Source of the DNA: Diphasiastrum complanatum
Taxonomy: Eukaryota > Streptophyta > Lycopodiopsida > Lycopodiales > Lycopodiaceae
Assembly (NCBI GenBank): GCA_029204225.1
Contig: CM055112.1
Span: 26,674,118 to 26,738,117, forward strand
DNA: 64,000 bases
Reading direction: 5' to 3'
The notes beneath the pieces were generated by a model. That model saw only the letters and a list, made by a program, of their open reading frames with translations, was not told where the DNA came from and did no database searches. Made by a program: the position numbers and the translations under genes. Shown here in pieces: positions 1 through 12,249 of this stretch; the stretch's first letter is position 1, and each line of letters begins with the position of its first letter.

Positions 1-624
1 TAGCTTGCTAGTTTTGAATGGACAGCAACATTACATAATCATTTCGTTCAAGTTTGATCAAGTTCTATTGGTGTTTGTATCTCATGAAGATATCAAGTCT
101 AGATCATGGTAGAAGGGATTCTACATCAAAATTGAGTTTTTAGCTTTTGTAGATTGGATATTTTGTAGATCAAAATCCTATATAGGTCTATAAACTTTAT
201 CAATTTCGATTTTTCATTTCACATACTGGATTTGGCCCATTTTTGGATCATTAGATCAGCCCAAGTGGTGGCTAATAGATTGCATATCAAATTTTCAGCA
301 TTTGCAAGTAGATTTGGAATAGTCAAATTTTTGTGATTTTGTCAAAACCCTAATTTTGATTGGATCTCTAGATAGTGAGGTTGTTGGACTTCATTTAAGT
401 GTGTTTCAATCTTAGGAAGAGGCAAAAGTCATTAGATTGAGGATAGATCATAGGTTGATCAAGATTCCATGATTCTATGTGTTGATTTGCTTGACATAAG
501 TGCTATAAGAGAATTTGTGAGATAGTTTCAAATCTAGGTAATTTCTTTTGAAATCATTTTTTGTTGTTCAAAGGAGTGCTTTGTGCTTTGAAACAGTTGA
601 AAGAGAAGATCTGGTCATTGCTAC

Positions 625-1640
625 ATGGCAACCTCAATTGGAGTCATGTTGGAAGCCATGTAGGCTTACCTCAAGTAACTATTCATTGTGGAAAGTGGAG
701 ATGGAGTCACTTCTTTGAGATGAATGTGTTTTGGATATTGTTGTAGGTTTGGGAGGAGAGACCAGCAATACAACAAGATCAAATGAGGTATGACAAGAGG
801 TCCAAGAAGGCTCTACACATGATAAAGATGATGTTACCAATGAGCTTCTCAAGGAAGTTGGTAAGTGTACATCATCTTTGAAGCTTGGAATTCATTGAAG
901 AAGCTTTATGAGTCCAGTCTACTTCTAGAGGTGTTGACTCTAAGAAGGAAAATATTTTCTTGTTTTGCAAATAATGAAGAATGTCCAAGTACTTTTGTTT
1001 TGAGGATGAAAGCATTGAATGATGAGTTGGCTTGCATTGATGAAAGCATCTAAGGAAGGAGAGCTTATTCAAGTAGTTCTTAATAGGCTTGTTGGATGCT
1101 CCATGCTAACATTGTTCAAAGTATTGCTATTCAAAAGACTTTACTAAGTTTGATGGATCTTCAAAGAGATCTTGATCCAATGAGGAATATAGGCTTCAGC
1201 AAGAGGTGGATCTACATCGACACTTCAAGAAGATGCTAGTTCACAAAGGGCAAATTTCAAGGGCAAAACCAAAAGTAAGTGGTCTAAAGGGCAAGATCAA
1301 ATGGATGCTTCTTCAAGTGGCAAAAGAATGATAGATCAAAGCTCAAGTGCTTCTATTGTGGCATCAAAGGACACTTTGCAATGTGAGTGCTACAAGAAGA
1401 AGAGAGATCAAGGAGACAAGCAAGGGTAATCTTACTCTTGATGAGATGGTTTGGATGTTCAAAGATACAAATGATGATGCTTTTGTGATGCTTGCTAATG
1501 ATGGAGATCTAGATCCTGTGGTGGATTGATAGTGAGCAAGTTCACACATGACCTTTCACAAAGATTACTTCACTTCTTTGTTGCATATAAGATGACAAGA
1601 GGGTGACTACACGCCAATGATGGTGAGTGTGCAATCAAAG
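625..1640 (+). pseudogene. Copia-1 gag and protease remnant
   Basis: Reading frames here match the gag of the second copia copy (start near MATSIGVMLEA, then the SNYSLWKVRMESLLEM region typical of plant copia UBN2-type gag). A zinc-knuckle remnant CFYCGIKGHFAM lies at about 1345-1385, followed by a protease-like region around 1500-1560. Several single-base insertions and stops separate the pieces, so no functional protein can be made. The zinc knuckle is informative because the second copia copy has lost it. Confidence 0.7.
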
Positions 1641-1689
1641 GGATTGGCACATTTCCCTATTCTCCTCTACTAAAAATAAGAATTTTCAT

Positions 1690-3071
1690 CTGGAGGTATG
1701 TCTTGTTTATTCTATGTATTACCAAGAATTTGCTTAGTGTGAGTCAAATGCTAAGCAAGGCCTCAAAGTTGGAGTTTGATGGAAGATGCTTGTTTGTTCA
1801 AAATGATGATGTCTTGGTTGGAAAAGGTATAACTCAAGGGAAGTTGTTCAAACTAGATGCTTGTGTTATTGATAACCGAGTTGATGTGTTGCAAGGGAGC
1901 AAATACCTATTCAAGAGGTTGTGGCATAAAAGGATGGACAACCTCAACCTTCATAGTCATTGGAGGTAATGGCTAGGAAGAAGATTGTCTAGGCCCTTCC
2001 AAGTTCCTTAAGTGGCGATCAAACATGTTTGTGAGTTTTGTGCTTTGTCCAAGTCACATAGAGTACACTATACTAGATCTTATATCTAAATCTACAAAGC
2101 CTCATCAACTTGTACATTCGAATATTCATGGATTTTACTACAATTAGCCATAGTGGAACTAATATGTATGTAACATTCATGATGAATTTAGTAGATTTTC
2201 GTTGGATCTATCATGACTAAATAGCAAGGATGAAGTGAATGATGTCTTTATCAAGTTCAAGAATGCAAGGGAGAACCAATTTTCCACAAAGATCAAGTGC
2301 TTGAGGAGTGACAATGGTGGTGAATACATATCTTCCAAGTTTAAGGCCTTTTGTGATGAGCATTGGATCAAGAGGGAGTATACAACATCAAGGACTCCAA
2401 CAACAAAATGGAGTGGCTGAAAGGAAGAAATAGGACTTTATCTGAAAGTGCTAAAGCTATGAGGTTAAGTGCTAATCTTGACAAACCATTTTGGGATCAA
2501 GCTAGAAGTCATTACATCTTCTCAATCTTCTTTCATTTGTCCAAGAGAAGTATGCTAATTCTATTCTAGAAAGATTTTATGTGGTAGATGCAAAAGCTAG
2601 TGATACACCTATGGAGTCTCATGTAAAGCTAACTATAAGAGGTAATGAAAGATCCTTCGAGGGACATTACTCTCTATAGGAAGCTAGTTGGTTCCACTCA
2701 TCTATCTAACCATTACTAGACCAGATCTAAGCTATTATGCTGGAAGATTGAGTCAATTCATGCAAGATCCTAGTGAGGAGCATTAGAAGCTAGGAAAGCG
2801 AGTTTTGAGGTACATCATTGGAACTCGAGATTTTGGCATATTGTATGAGGGATCATCACCTAATCTTTTTGAATTTTCAGATTCGAACTATTCTGGAGAT
2901 GTCATGAATAGGAAATCCATTAGTGCTCATTGTATTTTCATAGGTGATGGAGCTATATCATGGATGTCGAAGAAACAAGCCACTATCTCATTGTCATCTA
3001 GTGAGGCCGAGTACAAAGCTCTTACACATTGCACAAAGGAGATGGTATGGATCAAGAGGATTGTAGGCTGA
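1690..3071 (+). pseudogene. Copia-1 integrase, RT tail and RNase H remnant
   Basis: Segments correspond to the pre-integrase domain (TKNLLSVSQML, 1725-1755), the zinc-binding H-C-C motif region (1920-2040), the integrase core (DNGGEYISSKF near 2310) and, from 2580, the end of reverse transcriptase plus RNase H. The clearest stretch is 2805-3071, with SWMSKKQATISLSSSEAEY, the hallmark of copia RNase H. Most of RT proper is missing between 2480 and 2580. Frameshifts and stops are frequent. Confidence 0.75.
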
Positions 3072-3099
3072 TATTCTAAGGAATATTCGAGCCATCTTG

Positions 3100-3806
3100 A
3101 AAAAGATACAAACTTAAGCCTAGAACTGGATCAGCCAAGTTTAGGGCCTTTGCGCCATGTCGTAACGGCTTAAAAGTTGTTTAGTTCTAAGCCTAAGTCT
3201 AGAAGATTGAAACTTAAACTAGTCTGAATAAGTTCAACTTAAGTTAGTTCAATTGTTTATGGTCCATTGGGAGTTTGTCTCATGGTACCAAGTTAAGCCT
3301 ATGTGGTCTATTTGTCCCATAGTGCCTTTTTGTAAGTGACCACCAATCCAAGTATATATATAGGAGTGGAAGAGTCCACTTTGTGGAAGAGCCTCATTTG
3401 CAATACATGCCTATCTTTCTCTCTGAGTGTTCTCCCTTGTGTGGTTTCATGTATTGTCTTACTTCACATTGTATTGTATATTATTCATCTAGCAACAAGT
3501 TAAGTTAATCTAGGCCATCCATTCTCTAGTAGGGTAAGCCTTAGAGGAGGAGATTATTAGGTTAAGCCGTCATTTGAGTCAGTTCTGAAGTAGAGAAACA
3601 AGAGAAGAGTGGATCTTGCCCGAAATACTCACCCACTCACTGTAGATCTTCTCATCCTTCAACCTCTCGGTTAGTTGGAAGCCATAGCCATTGGTTGGGA
3701 AAGCCACAATGCCTAGTTGGAGCCATAACATGTTTTAGTTGGGAATCCGCCATAGCACTCATTAGTTGGAGCCATAGCCAGAGTTGAGGGATGCGAACAG
3801 CCAACA
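3100..3806 (+). repeat. Probable 5' LTR of Gypsy-1
   Basis: The right edge is well placed: CCAACA at 3801-3806 abuts the primer site. A TATA-like run (TATATATATAGGAG) at 3354-3367 is a plausible LTR promoter, and the following 400 bp has no coding signal. The left edge is only an estimate, set where copia RNase H homology stops, because no second LTR is available for comparison. Confidence 0.5.
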
Positions 3807-3821
3807 TTGGCGTCGTTGCCC
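3807..3821 (+). promoter_or_regulatory. Primer binding site of Gypsy-1
   Basis: TTGGCGTCGTTGCCC differs by little from the TTGGCGCCGTTGCC-type primer site common in Tat/Athila-lineage plant gypsy elements, and it lies directly after an LTR-like CA end. Confidence 0.6.
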
Positions 3822-5640
3822 GCTCTATTTTCGCTTTCTCTACTTTCTCGCTACTCTTCCTGTTTTCAAGCTATTTCTTGCTTGGTGCTTTTGCTTGTTG
3901 CTGTTTTTTTTATGCTTACTGCTTTTTGTTTTTTGCTTTTTGCTTTTTTTCAAGCATCCTTCCTTGCTTGCTTTCCTTCAAGAAATCTCAAAGCGTGTTT
4001 TTTTTTAACAAAGAGGGTTTATGGAGTAGATTTAGCAGCCATCCTCAAGGCCACACTCGAGGGCTTATGCAAAGCCCTATCACGTTTTTAGAAGGGGGCG
4101 CATCTAAGATCTTGAACTCTCACATTTTTAGCTCGTTCAGCAGCTCGTTTTGCCTGTTTTCAATCCATTTTCTACCTTCGCATGTCCCAGTGAAACGGCA
4201 GATCAAAGCCCATCAGCGCTTTATGGATGAATCTTTTGCTCAGAGGTTCATCTGCTTATTGCCCACACGTGAGCAACTCCTCGAATTGCCTGGCATCTGA
4301 AGGTGTCAGCAGGGTGACCCATCACTAATCGCACTTCCATCAGGTGATTTCGTAAGAGCAACATCCATCTGATGACCTGCCCTCTGCTGCTTCTTCAAAG
4401 CATAGTGTTGTTTTGCCTACAACGTGTTTTTGAACAAGAGGAGCATGCCATGTGTTGTCTGTCTTTGAAGGCATGAAGGGGACGTTGCATCTGCAGCTTC
4501 TCTAGCGTGTGACGGGGACACTTTTTCTTCATCTGTGGTCTTCTTCATCTACAGCTGCATCAGGCGTGAAGGGGACATTTCATCTGCAACTCACTTTTAG
4601 CATCCATCAGGTTTTCAACGGCCATCAGAGGGCACACCAGCCGCATCTTGGAGCAAGCCCTCATCCACGCTATCCTTTCTCAAATCAAATTTGCACATCA
4701 ACTCCCTCACAGTTTGTGAAACTCCCTCACGATTTGTGAAACTCCTTCATGGTTTGTGAAACTTCAGGATTGTAAGTGAATTTTGGGAGTGCAGTAACCA
4801 GGCAAGTAGGCTCTCAATGAAGAACAGGCAGTCGATAGCGCTTCATCAGTGTTTTTTTTTTCAGTCCATGCCAGTTCTTCTATCTGTAGCCCACCACCTA
4901 CTAGAGTTCTCTTCATCAACGTTTAGTTTGGTGTGCTCTGCAGCGCTGGAGTTCCCTTCTAATACAACCTTCTCCGTTTTGAACACGTCTTCCACTCATT
5001 TTGAGCACACCAACAGCCCATTTTTTTGCTTGCAGGACTACCAACCCACATAGCAGCACACCATTAGTCCGTTTTCAGTTTTGCGTCCTTTTCTGTTGCC
5101 TTCGATATGGTTGCATGTGCAATCGCCAAAGCTGCAACACCATCAGGTTCTACATAGCCGAACTTTACTACAAATTTCTCTGCTGATTGAGATTGGTGTA
5201 ATGTGGACAGAAGAGATTAAGCTGCTTTCTGCACAGCTAGCTTTCAATTTTAGTCATTTGTTTGTTTTTGAATGATCGCTTACATCTGCGTTTTTCAGCC
5301 TAGTTTAGTTTGTTAGATGCTTCATGCATACTTGCATCTATAGCACTTCTTGTAATTTTTTCATAGTGTTTTCATGCTTGCATCCTCCCTCAGCCCTGTG
5401 CACTTAAATGGCGTTCATCGACATGTTTTAGACATTTTCAACGGTTTTCATAGACATTTTCCCGGCAGTTTTTCAGTACTTCATCGGTTTTGCGCATAGT
5501 TTTCCGGCTTCTTTTCCGATTTTAGAGGCTTTTGTCATCCGTACTTCTGCCATTTCTAGCCATTTTTCAGTCATTTTCAGTGGGTTTCCGACTGATTTTT
5601 ACTACACGTTTTTCATTAGTGTTCATAGTCGTTTACAATT
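3822..5640 (+). other. Gypsy-1 leader, no recognised gene
   Basis: This is the stretch between the primer site and the CGAGTCAT repeats. The longest open frame (3791-4300) starts inside the LTR and has a low-complexity Phe/Cys/Leu-rich composition, so I do not call it a gene. No gag matrix or capsid signature and no zinc knuckle is visible. Either gag has been deleted or this is an unusually long leader. Confidence 0.5.
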
Positions 5641-5649
5641 AGTTTGTCA

Positions 5650-5990
5650 CCTTCTGAGTCGTGTACGAGTCATATTCCTGTGCGAGTCATCTTCTGTGCG
5701 AGTACCCCATGGTTTCTAGCGAGCCCACGGTTGGATCTTATGTGCGAGTACTTCATGTGCAAGTACCCCACGGTTTCTAGATCCACGGGTACAGGGTTTG
5801 CACGAGTCATTTTTTGCAAGTCATCTTCTGTACGAGTCATATGCGAGTGGTAAGTTACCCGTCAACGAGTCATTTTTTGCACTTTCCACACCTCTACGTG
5901 TAATACGTTTCCGTCCACGAGTCATCTCCCACCCTTGCACGAGTCATTTTTTTTGCAAGTCATCTGCGAGTAGTACGTTTCCGTCCACGA
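5650..5990. repeat. Degenerate CGAGTCAT repeat tract
   Basis: The core CGAGTCAT (or GCGAGTAC and GCAAGTCAT variants) recurs about a dozen times with irregular spacing. It is often followed by TTTTTTGC or CTTCTGTG and interspersed with CCCCACGGTTTCTA. The tract lies just before pol of Gypsy-1 and probably arose by local tandem duplication within the element. Confidence 0.6.
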
Positions 5991-6018
5991 ATCTCATCAG
6001 ATGTAGCTATTCTGCGCT

Positions 6019-6229
6019 TCATGGACGCCATTCCCCCACGGCTACTCCCTGAGAAGGTCCGAGAGATAGAGCCTAAGGCTAGCATTGCTGCAGCCAAACT
6101 GGACCAAAGTAAACTATATCGTGTCAAATGACCGGTATACGAATGGGAGATACCTGATACTGAATCTATCTACGCGCTTAACCGAAGTCCCTCAAGCATC
6201 CAAGCCACACAAAAAACGCCGCTCACAAG
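6019..6229 (+). pseudogene. Possible end of gag-pro or start of pol, Gypsy-1
   Basis: From an ATG at 6019 a frame runs through a segment rich in charged residues (EKVREIEPKASIAAAKLDQ) before a TGA at 6128-6130. It then continues into sequence just upstream of the RT frame. It has no recognised domain. Its position suggests the linker between protease and reverse transcriptase. Confidence 0.3.
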
Positions 6230-7540
6230 GTGCATGCGAAACCAACTAGGGAGGAAGCTATCCGCGAGAAAATGAAAAAGATTATAGAGGTGGAGCTTCC
6301 TCGCGATCTTACGATAGCTCAAGAAACCTCGGGCGAAGCACAATCCTCTAGGTCCACAAGCCACACAGCTAGAACCCCTAAGGATCCACCTAAGGCTATG
6401 ACTAAGAAGCCCTACGCCCCTGATAAAATTGATGTGTCCATCCATTTCAAGGACTTCACCATTGAAGATGTAACTATCCACCTGCCTCAAGCTCAATGGG
6501 AGCCAAAAGTGAATGAGCCATATGATGGCCCCCGCTCAAACCATAAAGTTAAATCTTCAAGAGCCTCAGAGGAAAAGTTTGTCCATATTGGAGCACACCT
6601 CAACACCGAACAACGTCTGGCCTTAGAGAAGCTCCTTAGAAAATATCGTCATAACTTCGCATGGAACTACAAGGACATGAAGGGGGTAGATCCCTCGGTT
6701 GTCGTGCATAGAATCCCATTAAAGAAGGATGCTAAACCCCATGCCAGTAGACCTTATCATTGTCATCCGATCTACAGAGCATGCATCAAAGAAAAACTCC
6801 AAAAGCTCTTGGAGGCAGGTTTCATCTACGAGGTGGAACATACAGATTGGGTATCACCTATCATTGTGGTCCCAAAGAAGAATGGGAAGCTTCATATCTG
6901 TGTTGACTATCGCAAATTAAACGCTTCCACAGAAAGAGATCATTTTCCAATCTCGTATGGCGAATCCATATTGGAAAACCTAGCTGGGGATGAAGTTTAC
7001 TCCTTCCTAGATGGCTTCAGTGGATACAACTTAGTTGTTATCTCTGAAAAAGACCACCCCAAAATGGCTTTTGCTATGGAATGGGGTATCTTCTGTTGGT
7101 GCGTTATGCCCTTTGGATTGTGTAATGCGCCATGTACCTTCCAACGTGTCATGCAAGTAGCATTTTATGATCTCATTGGTGACAACCTTGAGATCTATCT
7201 TGATGACATTGGGGTGCACTCGGAAGAATCCACGCACTTGACCATACTCGAACGTATTTTCATACAATGCCAGAGGTATGGTATTTCTCTTAATCCTGAA
7301 AAATTTCAGATATGGGTCACCCACGGTGTCGTACTTGGTCACATTGTATCGCGCAATGGGATTGCCACTGACCCAGAGAAGATCAAAGTCATCGTTGAGA
7401 GGCCAGAACCTAAAACGGTCCGAGACGCTTATTGTTTTATGGGTCACGCTAATCACTATCGTTGCCATATTCGCGATTTTGCTAGTAAAGCACGATGGAC
7501 ATACAGAGTGACCGTAAATCCTAAGTGGACGGATGAATAG
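6230..7540 (+). pseudogene. pol: Gypsy-1 reverse transcriptase
   Basis: This open frame of 436 residues carries Ty3/gypsy reverse transcriptase motifs in order: VDYRKLN (about residues 225-231), FLDGFSGYN, MPFGLCNAPCTFQRVM and the catalytic IYLDDIG with its two aspartates. An N-terminal linker of about 150 residues precedes them. The frame ends in TAG at 7538-7540, just after KWTDE, exactly where family members continue into the connection and RNase H domain, so the stop is a mutation. The ATG is internal to pol and is not a true start. The original product would be the retroelement polyprotein acting in cytoplasmic virus-like particles. Confidence 0.85.
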
Positions 7541-8452
7541 AGAAAGGCCTTCCAAAAACTCAAACACGCCTTGACAACTGCTCCTGTCTTGCAAGCTCCA
7601 GATTACATGAAGGAGTTTCATGTGCATACTGATGCATCGAAGTTTTTCATCGGTGCAGTGCTAACTCAACCCGGAGAGTACAAGAAAGACTATCCAATTC
7701 GTTTCCTTAGTAGACATTTAACATCTGCGGAAAAGAACTACACCACAACCGAGAGAGAAGCATTAGCGATGATTTAAGCCATCCAGAAGTTTCGACATTA
7801 TCTTCTAGGTAAACCCTTTGTATTTTTCACAAATCATCAAGCGTTACTTTACCTCATGAACAAAACTTGCACAACAGGTAGAATCACATGTTGGTTGCTA
7901 TTACTACAAGAATTCGAATTTTGTATTGTTGTGGGCAAAGGATCGCAACATTTTGTTGTTGATCATCTATCTAGAATATCGAGTGATGAGAAACCAATGG
8001 AGGACATCAATGATGACCTACCCGATGCAATACTTTTTCAAGTTGACTATACTCCCATGTGGGCCAAAGACATCACAGAGTTTTTAACGATGGGGGTGCT
8101 AGATCCGACGTTGTCGAAACCTGCCCAATGTGCACTTATCGACAAGGTGGCACCCTATACACTTATAACAGGGCAACTTTATAAAAAAGGGTGTAGACGG
8201 TGTGATTAGACAATGTTTGACTGAGGGCGAGATTATTTCCATCATATCCTTGCTACACGAAGGAGTTGGTGGTGGACACTTTGCCTCAGAAAAAACAGCT
8301 AGGAAGATCTTACTAGCTGGGTATTGGTGGCCTTCGCTATTTAAGGACACTCATAACTTTGTAAAGGCTTGTGATGTGTACCAAAGAGCCAAAAGGCCAC
8401 AATTTTCAGATTATATGCCTTTAACCCCCATCTTATCTGAACAAGCTTTTTT
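7541..8452 (+). pseudogene. pol: Gypsy-1 RNase H and integrase zinc-binding region
   Basis: After the 7538 TAG the same frame continues through VLQAPDYMKEFHVHTDASKF and TTTEREALAMI (RNase H), stops at TAA 7775-7777, and resumes with KFRHYLLG. A frameshift near 8190-8215 leads into the integrase zinc-binding part (LHEGVGGGHFASEKTARKI, then VKACDVYQRAK). The second cysteine of the usual CDVCQ is replaced by tyrosine. Two stops, one frameshift and a lost zinc ligand make it non-functional. Confidence 0.8.
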
Positions 8453-8737
8453 TTGAAATGGGGTATTGATTATGTAGGACCAATCAGTCCCGCCGCGCGA
8501 TTCACACAGGCAAGATATATTATCGTGATGACAGATTATTGCACGAAGTCGGCAGAGGTTCAGGCGGTAAAGAACGCCGATGCCAAAACCACTGTTCGGT
8601 TCCTTTATGAGCAAATCATTGTACGATTTGGTTGCCCACTCAAAATCGTCAACGATAGGGGTACACACTTTTTGAACATAGTAATTGAACACTTGTTGTC
8701 GACCTTCCTAGTTGTTCATCGCAAAAGTGCCCCATAG
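8453..8737 (+). pseudogene. pol: Gypsy-1 integrase core, first half
   Basis: WGIDYVGPISP contains the first catalytic aspartate and IVNDRGTHF the second of the DDE retroviral-type integrase core. The frame reaches SAP and then a TAG that lies in the 5-bp target duplication of the copia insertion at 8738. The second half of the core, with the catalytic glutamate, resumes after the copia element at 13890. Confidence 0.85.
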
Positions 8738-9387
8738 TGTGAAAGATTCAACTAGTTTCATCACATTTTGCAATATTTTCATATTTGGCATATTGAGGCC
8801 AAAACTTGCTTTAGACTTAGAGGTTGACTTTTCAAAGTTCATTAGTCTAAATTTCATTTGAATAAACACTTTTTGAAAGTGTGGGAAAGATAGAATGTGA
8901 GTTTGAGTAAATTCAATTTGAATAAGTTGGGTACATTGAATCTAGACCCAAAATTAGTAGGGTTAGCATTTTGGTGGAAAAGCCAAGTGGCCAAATAGGG
9001 TTTGGACCTGTTATAAAAGGATGTAACTTGTGGAGAGAGTGATCTTCTCTCTTCTCTATTTCATTTCATGCTTATACATGGTTCTCTTGGGTTCTACTAT
9101 CCATTGGTGCACTATCTTGGTGATTGCTTGCAATTCTATGTGTAGAATGATCTATATGTGCTATTTTTGGATCCACACGTGTGAAATACAATAGCTTGCT
9201 GGTTTTGTACGGACAGCAACAGTACATAATCATTTTATTCAAGTTTGATCAAGTTCTATTAGTGTTTGCATCTCAAATTGTGTGTAGATGCTGATTTTTC
9301 TACATTGGTGAGATTGGTAGTGTATTTCTCTTTCTAACCAAAGATCATTCAAGTAGATTGGATCTTAAGGATCTAAAATCTTTCACA
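8738..9387 (+). repeat. 5' LTR of Copia-2
   Basis: It is bounded by TGTGAAAG and CTTTCACA. A TATA-like TTATAAAAGG lies near 9012. The palindrome CACACGTGTG sits near 9175, downstream of the presumed transcription start. Confidence 0.95.
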
Positions 9388-9399
9388 TGGTATCAGAGC
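9388..9399 (+). promoter_or_regulatory. Primer binding site of Copia-2 (initiator tRNA-Met type)
   Basis: TGGTATCAGAGC directly follows the LTR. This is the standard plant Ty1/copia primer site complementary to initiator methionine tRNA. Confidence 0.95.
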
Positions 9400-9987
9400 T
9401 TGTGTTTCAGTTTATGAAGGAGGAAATCAGATCTATCAATGATTTGGTGAAGATATCGAGTCTAGAGCATGCTAGAGAGGATTCTACACCAAAATCGGAT
9501 TTTTTGCTTTTGTAGATTGGATATTTTGTAGATCAAAACGCTAAATAGGTCAATATACTTATTCAATTCCGATTTTTGAATTCACATACTGGATTTGGCC
9601 GATTTTCGGATCATTGGTTCAGCCTAAGTGGTGGCTTATAGATTGCATATCAAATTTTCAGCATTTGCATGTAGATTTGGAATACTCAATTTTTTGTGAT
9701 TTTGTCAAAACTCTAATTTTGATTGGATCTCTAGATAGTGAGGTTGCTAGACTTCATTTGAGTGTGTTTCAATCTTAGGAAGTGGCAAAAGTCATTAGAT
9801 TGAGGATAGATCATAGGTTGATCAAGATTCCATGATTCTATGTGTTGATTTGCTTGGATAAGTGCTAGAAGAGAATTTGTGAGATAGTTTCAAATCTTGG
9901 TGATTTCTTTTGAAAGCATTTGTTGTTGTTCAAAGGAGTGCTTTGTGCATTGAAGCAGGTTGAAAGAGAAGATCAAGTCATTGCTAC

Positions 9988-10522
9988 ATGGCAACCTCAA
10001 TTGGAGTCATGTTGGAAGCCAATGATAGGCTTATCTCAAGTAACTATTCATTGTGGAAAGTGAGGATGGAGTCACTTCTTGAGATGAATGATGTTTTGGA
10101 TATTGTTGTAGGTTTGGAGGAGAGACCAGCAACACAACAAGATCAATTGAGGTATGACAAGAGGGCCAAGAAGGCTCTACACATGATAAAAATGAATGTT
10201 ACCAATGAACTTCGCAAGAAAGTTGGTAAGTGCACATCATCTTTGGAAGCTTGGAATTCATTGAAGAAGCTTTATAAAGTCCAAGTCTACTTCTAGAGTG
10301 TTGACTCTAAGAAGGCAAATTTTTTCTTTTTTGCAAAAGAATGAAGAAAGTCCAAGTACTTTTGTTTTGAGGATGAAAGCATTGAATGATGAGTTGGCTT
10401 GCATTGATGAAAACATTAAGGAAGGAGAGCTTATTCAAGTGATTCTTAATGGCTTGTTGGATGCCCATGTTAACATTGTTCAAAGTATTTCTATTCAAGT
10501 GCAAATAATGATGCTTTCGTGA
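9988..10522 (+). pseudogene. gag: Copia-2 gag
   Basis: The start MATSIGVMLEANDRLISSNY is followed by the plant copia gag core (WKVRMESLLEMNDVLDIVVG, KKALHMIKMNVTNELRKKV, EAWNSLKKLY). A frameshift at about 10297 splits the frame and the second part continues to 10522 (VLRMKALNDELACIDE, VILNGLLDAHVNIVQSI). Compared with Copia-1, the segment holding the CCHC zinc knuckle has been deleted, so the sequence passes from gag directly to the protease boundary. The capsid-like product would not package RNA normally. Confidence 0.8.
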
Positions 10523-10532
10523 TGTCTCATGT

Positions 10533-12249
10533 ATGTTTGCTAATGATAGAGATCTAGATCCTTGGTGGATTGATAGTGGAGTAAGTTCACACATGACCTT
10601 TCATAGAGAGTACTTCACTTCTTTGTTGGCATATGGAGATGACAAGAAGGTGATCTACACGGCCAATGATGGTGAGTGTGCACTCAAAGAGATTGGCACA
10701 ATTCCTATTTCTCTCTCTAAAAATAGGAATTTTTATTTGGAGGATGTCTTGTTTATTCCATCTATTACCAAGAATTTGCTTAGTGTGAGTCAAATGCTAA
10801 GCAAGGCCTCAAGTTGGAGTTTGATGGAGATGCTTGTTTGATCAAAAGGAAGGATGTCTTGGTTGGAAAAGGTAAAAGTCAAGGGAAGTTGTTCAAACTA
10901 GATGCTTGTGTTATTGCTAACCAAGTTGGATGTGTTTCAAGGGAGCAAATACCTATTCAAGAGGTTTGGCATAAAAGGATGGGACACCTCAACTTCAAGT
11001 CATTGGAGGTAATGGCTAGGAAGAAGATTGTGAAAGGTCTTCCAAGTTCCTTAAGTGGCATCAAACATGTTTGTGAGTCTTGTGCTTTGTCCAAGTCACA
11101 TAGAGTACCCTATACTAGATCTATATCTAAATCTACAAAGCCTCCTCAACTTGTACATTCGAATATTCATGGATTTATTACAATTAGCAATAGTGGAGCT
11201 AATATGTATGTAACATTCATTGATGATTTTAGTAGATTTTGTTGGATCTATCATGACTAAATAGCAAGGATGAAGTGAATGATGTCTTTATCAAGTTCAA
11301 GAATGCAAGGGAGAATCAATTTTCCACAAAGATCAAGTGCTTGAGAGGTGACAATGGTGGTGAGTACATATCTAACAAGTTCAAGGCCTTTTGTGATGAG
11401 CTTGGGATCAAGAGGGAGTATACAATATCAAGGACCCCACAACAAAATGGAGTGGCTGAAAGGAAGAATAAGACTTTATGTGAAAGTGCTAAAGCTATGA
11501 GGTTAAGTGCTAATCTTGACAAACCATTTTGGGATCAAGCTTTGTTGTGTGCCAATTTCTTGTGCAATAGGTGGTCGAGTGCTATTTTGGATGGAAGGAT
11601 ACCTTTTGAGATGCTATTCAAGAGGAGGCCGAGTGTCAACTTTCTAAGAACCTTTGGATGCACATGCTATGTCAACATTACTCTTGATGATAGGACCAAG
11701 GAGGATTCATCTTCAAGAAGAGGTATTTTTGTTGGATATAGTGAGGTGAGTAAAGCCTACAAGGTTTACATTCCTTCTACTAACAAAGTGATTGCTGATA
11801 GAGATGTCATTTTTTATGAGGGGAACATTCCAAAGGTGTCTTCAAGCATGATTGATGGTAGAGTGGATGGATCTAACATTCTCGATGTTGATGAGAAGGA
11901 TCATACTTTGGATGGTGGTGATGATGGACCTTCATCAAGTCAAAAGCCAAGGAGAACATCAAGAGAAAGACAATTACCTTCAAGGCTCACATATGATCAA
12001 AAGGGTAAGCAAGTAGTTTCTGGAAATTATGTTGCTTTCCTAACCTCTTTGGATGAGCCTACAAATGTAGATCAAGCAAGGAAAGAAGAGGAGTGGATCC
12101 AAGCAATGCCATCTCGAGTATCAAGCTCTTATGAAGAGTGGAACATCTTTTGGAGGATCTTCTTGTGTACATGGAGCTATGCAAGTGGGTGGATGTTATC
12201 TTGTTGTGAAATCAAGTATTGGATCTGGAAAACAAAGTTTGTTCAATGA
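10533..12249 (+). pseudogene. pol: Copia-2 protease remnant and integrase
   Basis: WWIDSGVSSHM (about 10562) is the protease active-site region, with DSG. TKNLLSVSQML marks the pre-integrase domain, HKRMGHLNFKS and CESCALSKSHR the zinc-binding H-C-C module, FIDDFSRF and DNGGEYISNKF the two catalytic aspartates, and TPQQNGVAERKNKT the catalytic glutamate region. Frame breaks lie near 10815 and 11260. From about 12090 the homology is lost and RT is not present. The last 60 or so residues (after EEEWIQAM) do not match copia pol. Confidence 0.8.

Larger units (their letters stand above)
1..3071 (+). mobile_element. Copia-1: decayed Ty1/copia retrotransposon, 5' end outside window
   Basis: The sequence runs parallel to the complete copia copy at 8738-13884. 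Bases 1 to about 83 match the end of that copy's LTR. The match then jumps straight to internal sequence, so the LTR end and primer site (about 160 bp) are deleted. Gag, zinc knuckle, protease, integrase and RNase H segments follow in order, broken by many stops and frameshifts. Unlike the second copy, this one keeps the RT-distal and RNase H region (2580-3071). It ends where the probable gypsy LTR begins, so the gypsy element probably inserted into it. No intact gene remains. Confidence 0.85.

Noticed and set aside
3791-4300. 169-residue ORF after the gypsy primer site
   Set aside because: Low-complexity Phe/Cys/Leu composition, a start inside the LTR and no gag signature; treated as leader sequence.
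7031-7627. 198-residue minus-strand ORF
   Set aside because: It is antisense to gypsy RT and RNase H, a shadow frame.
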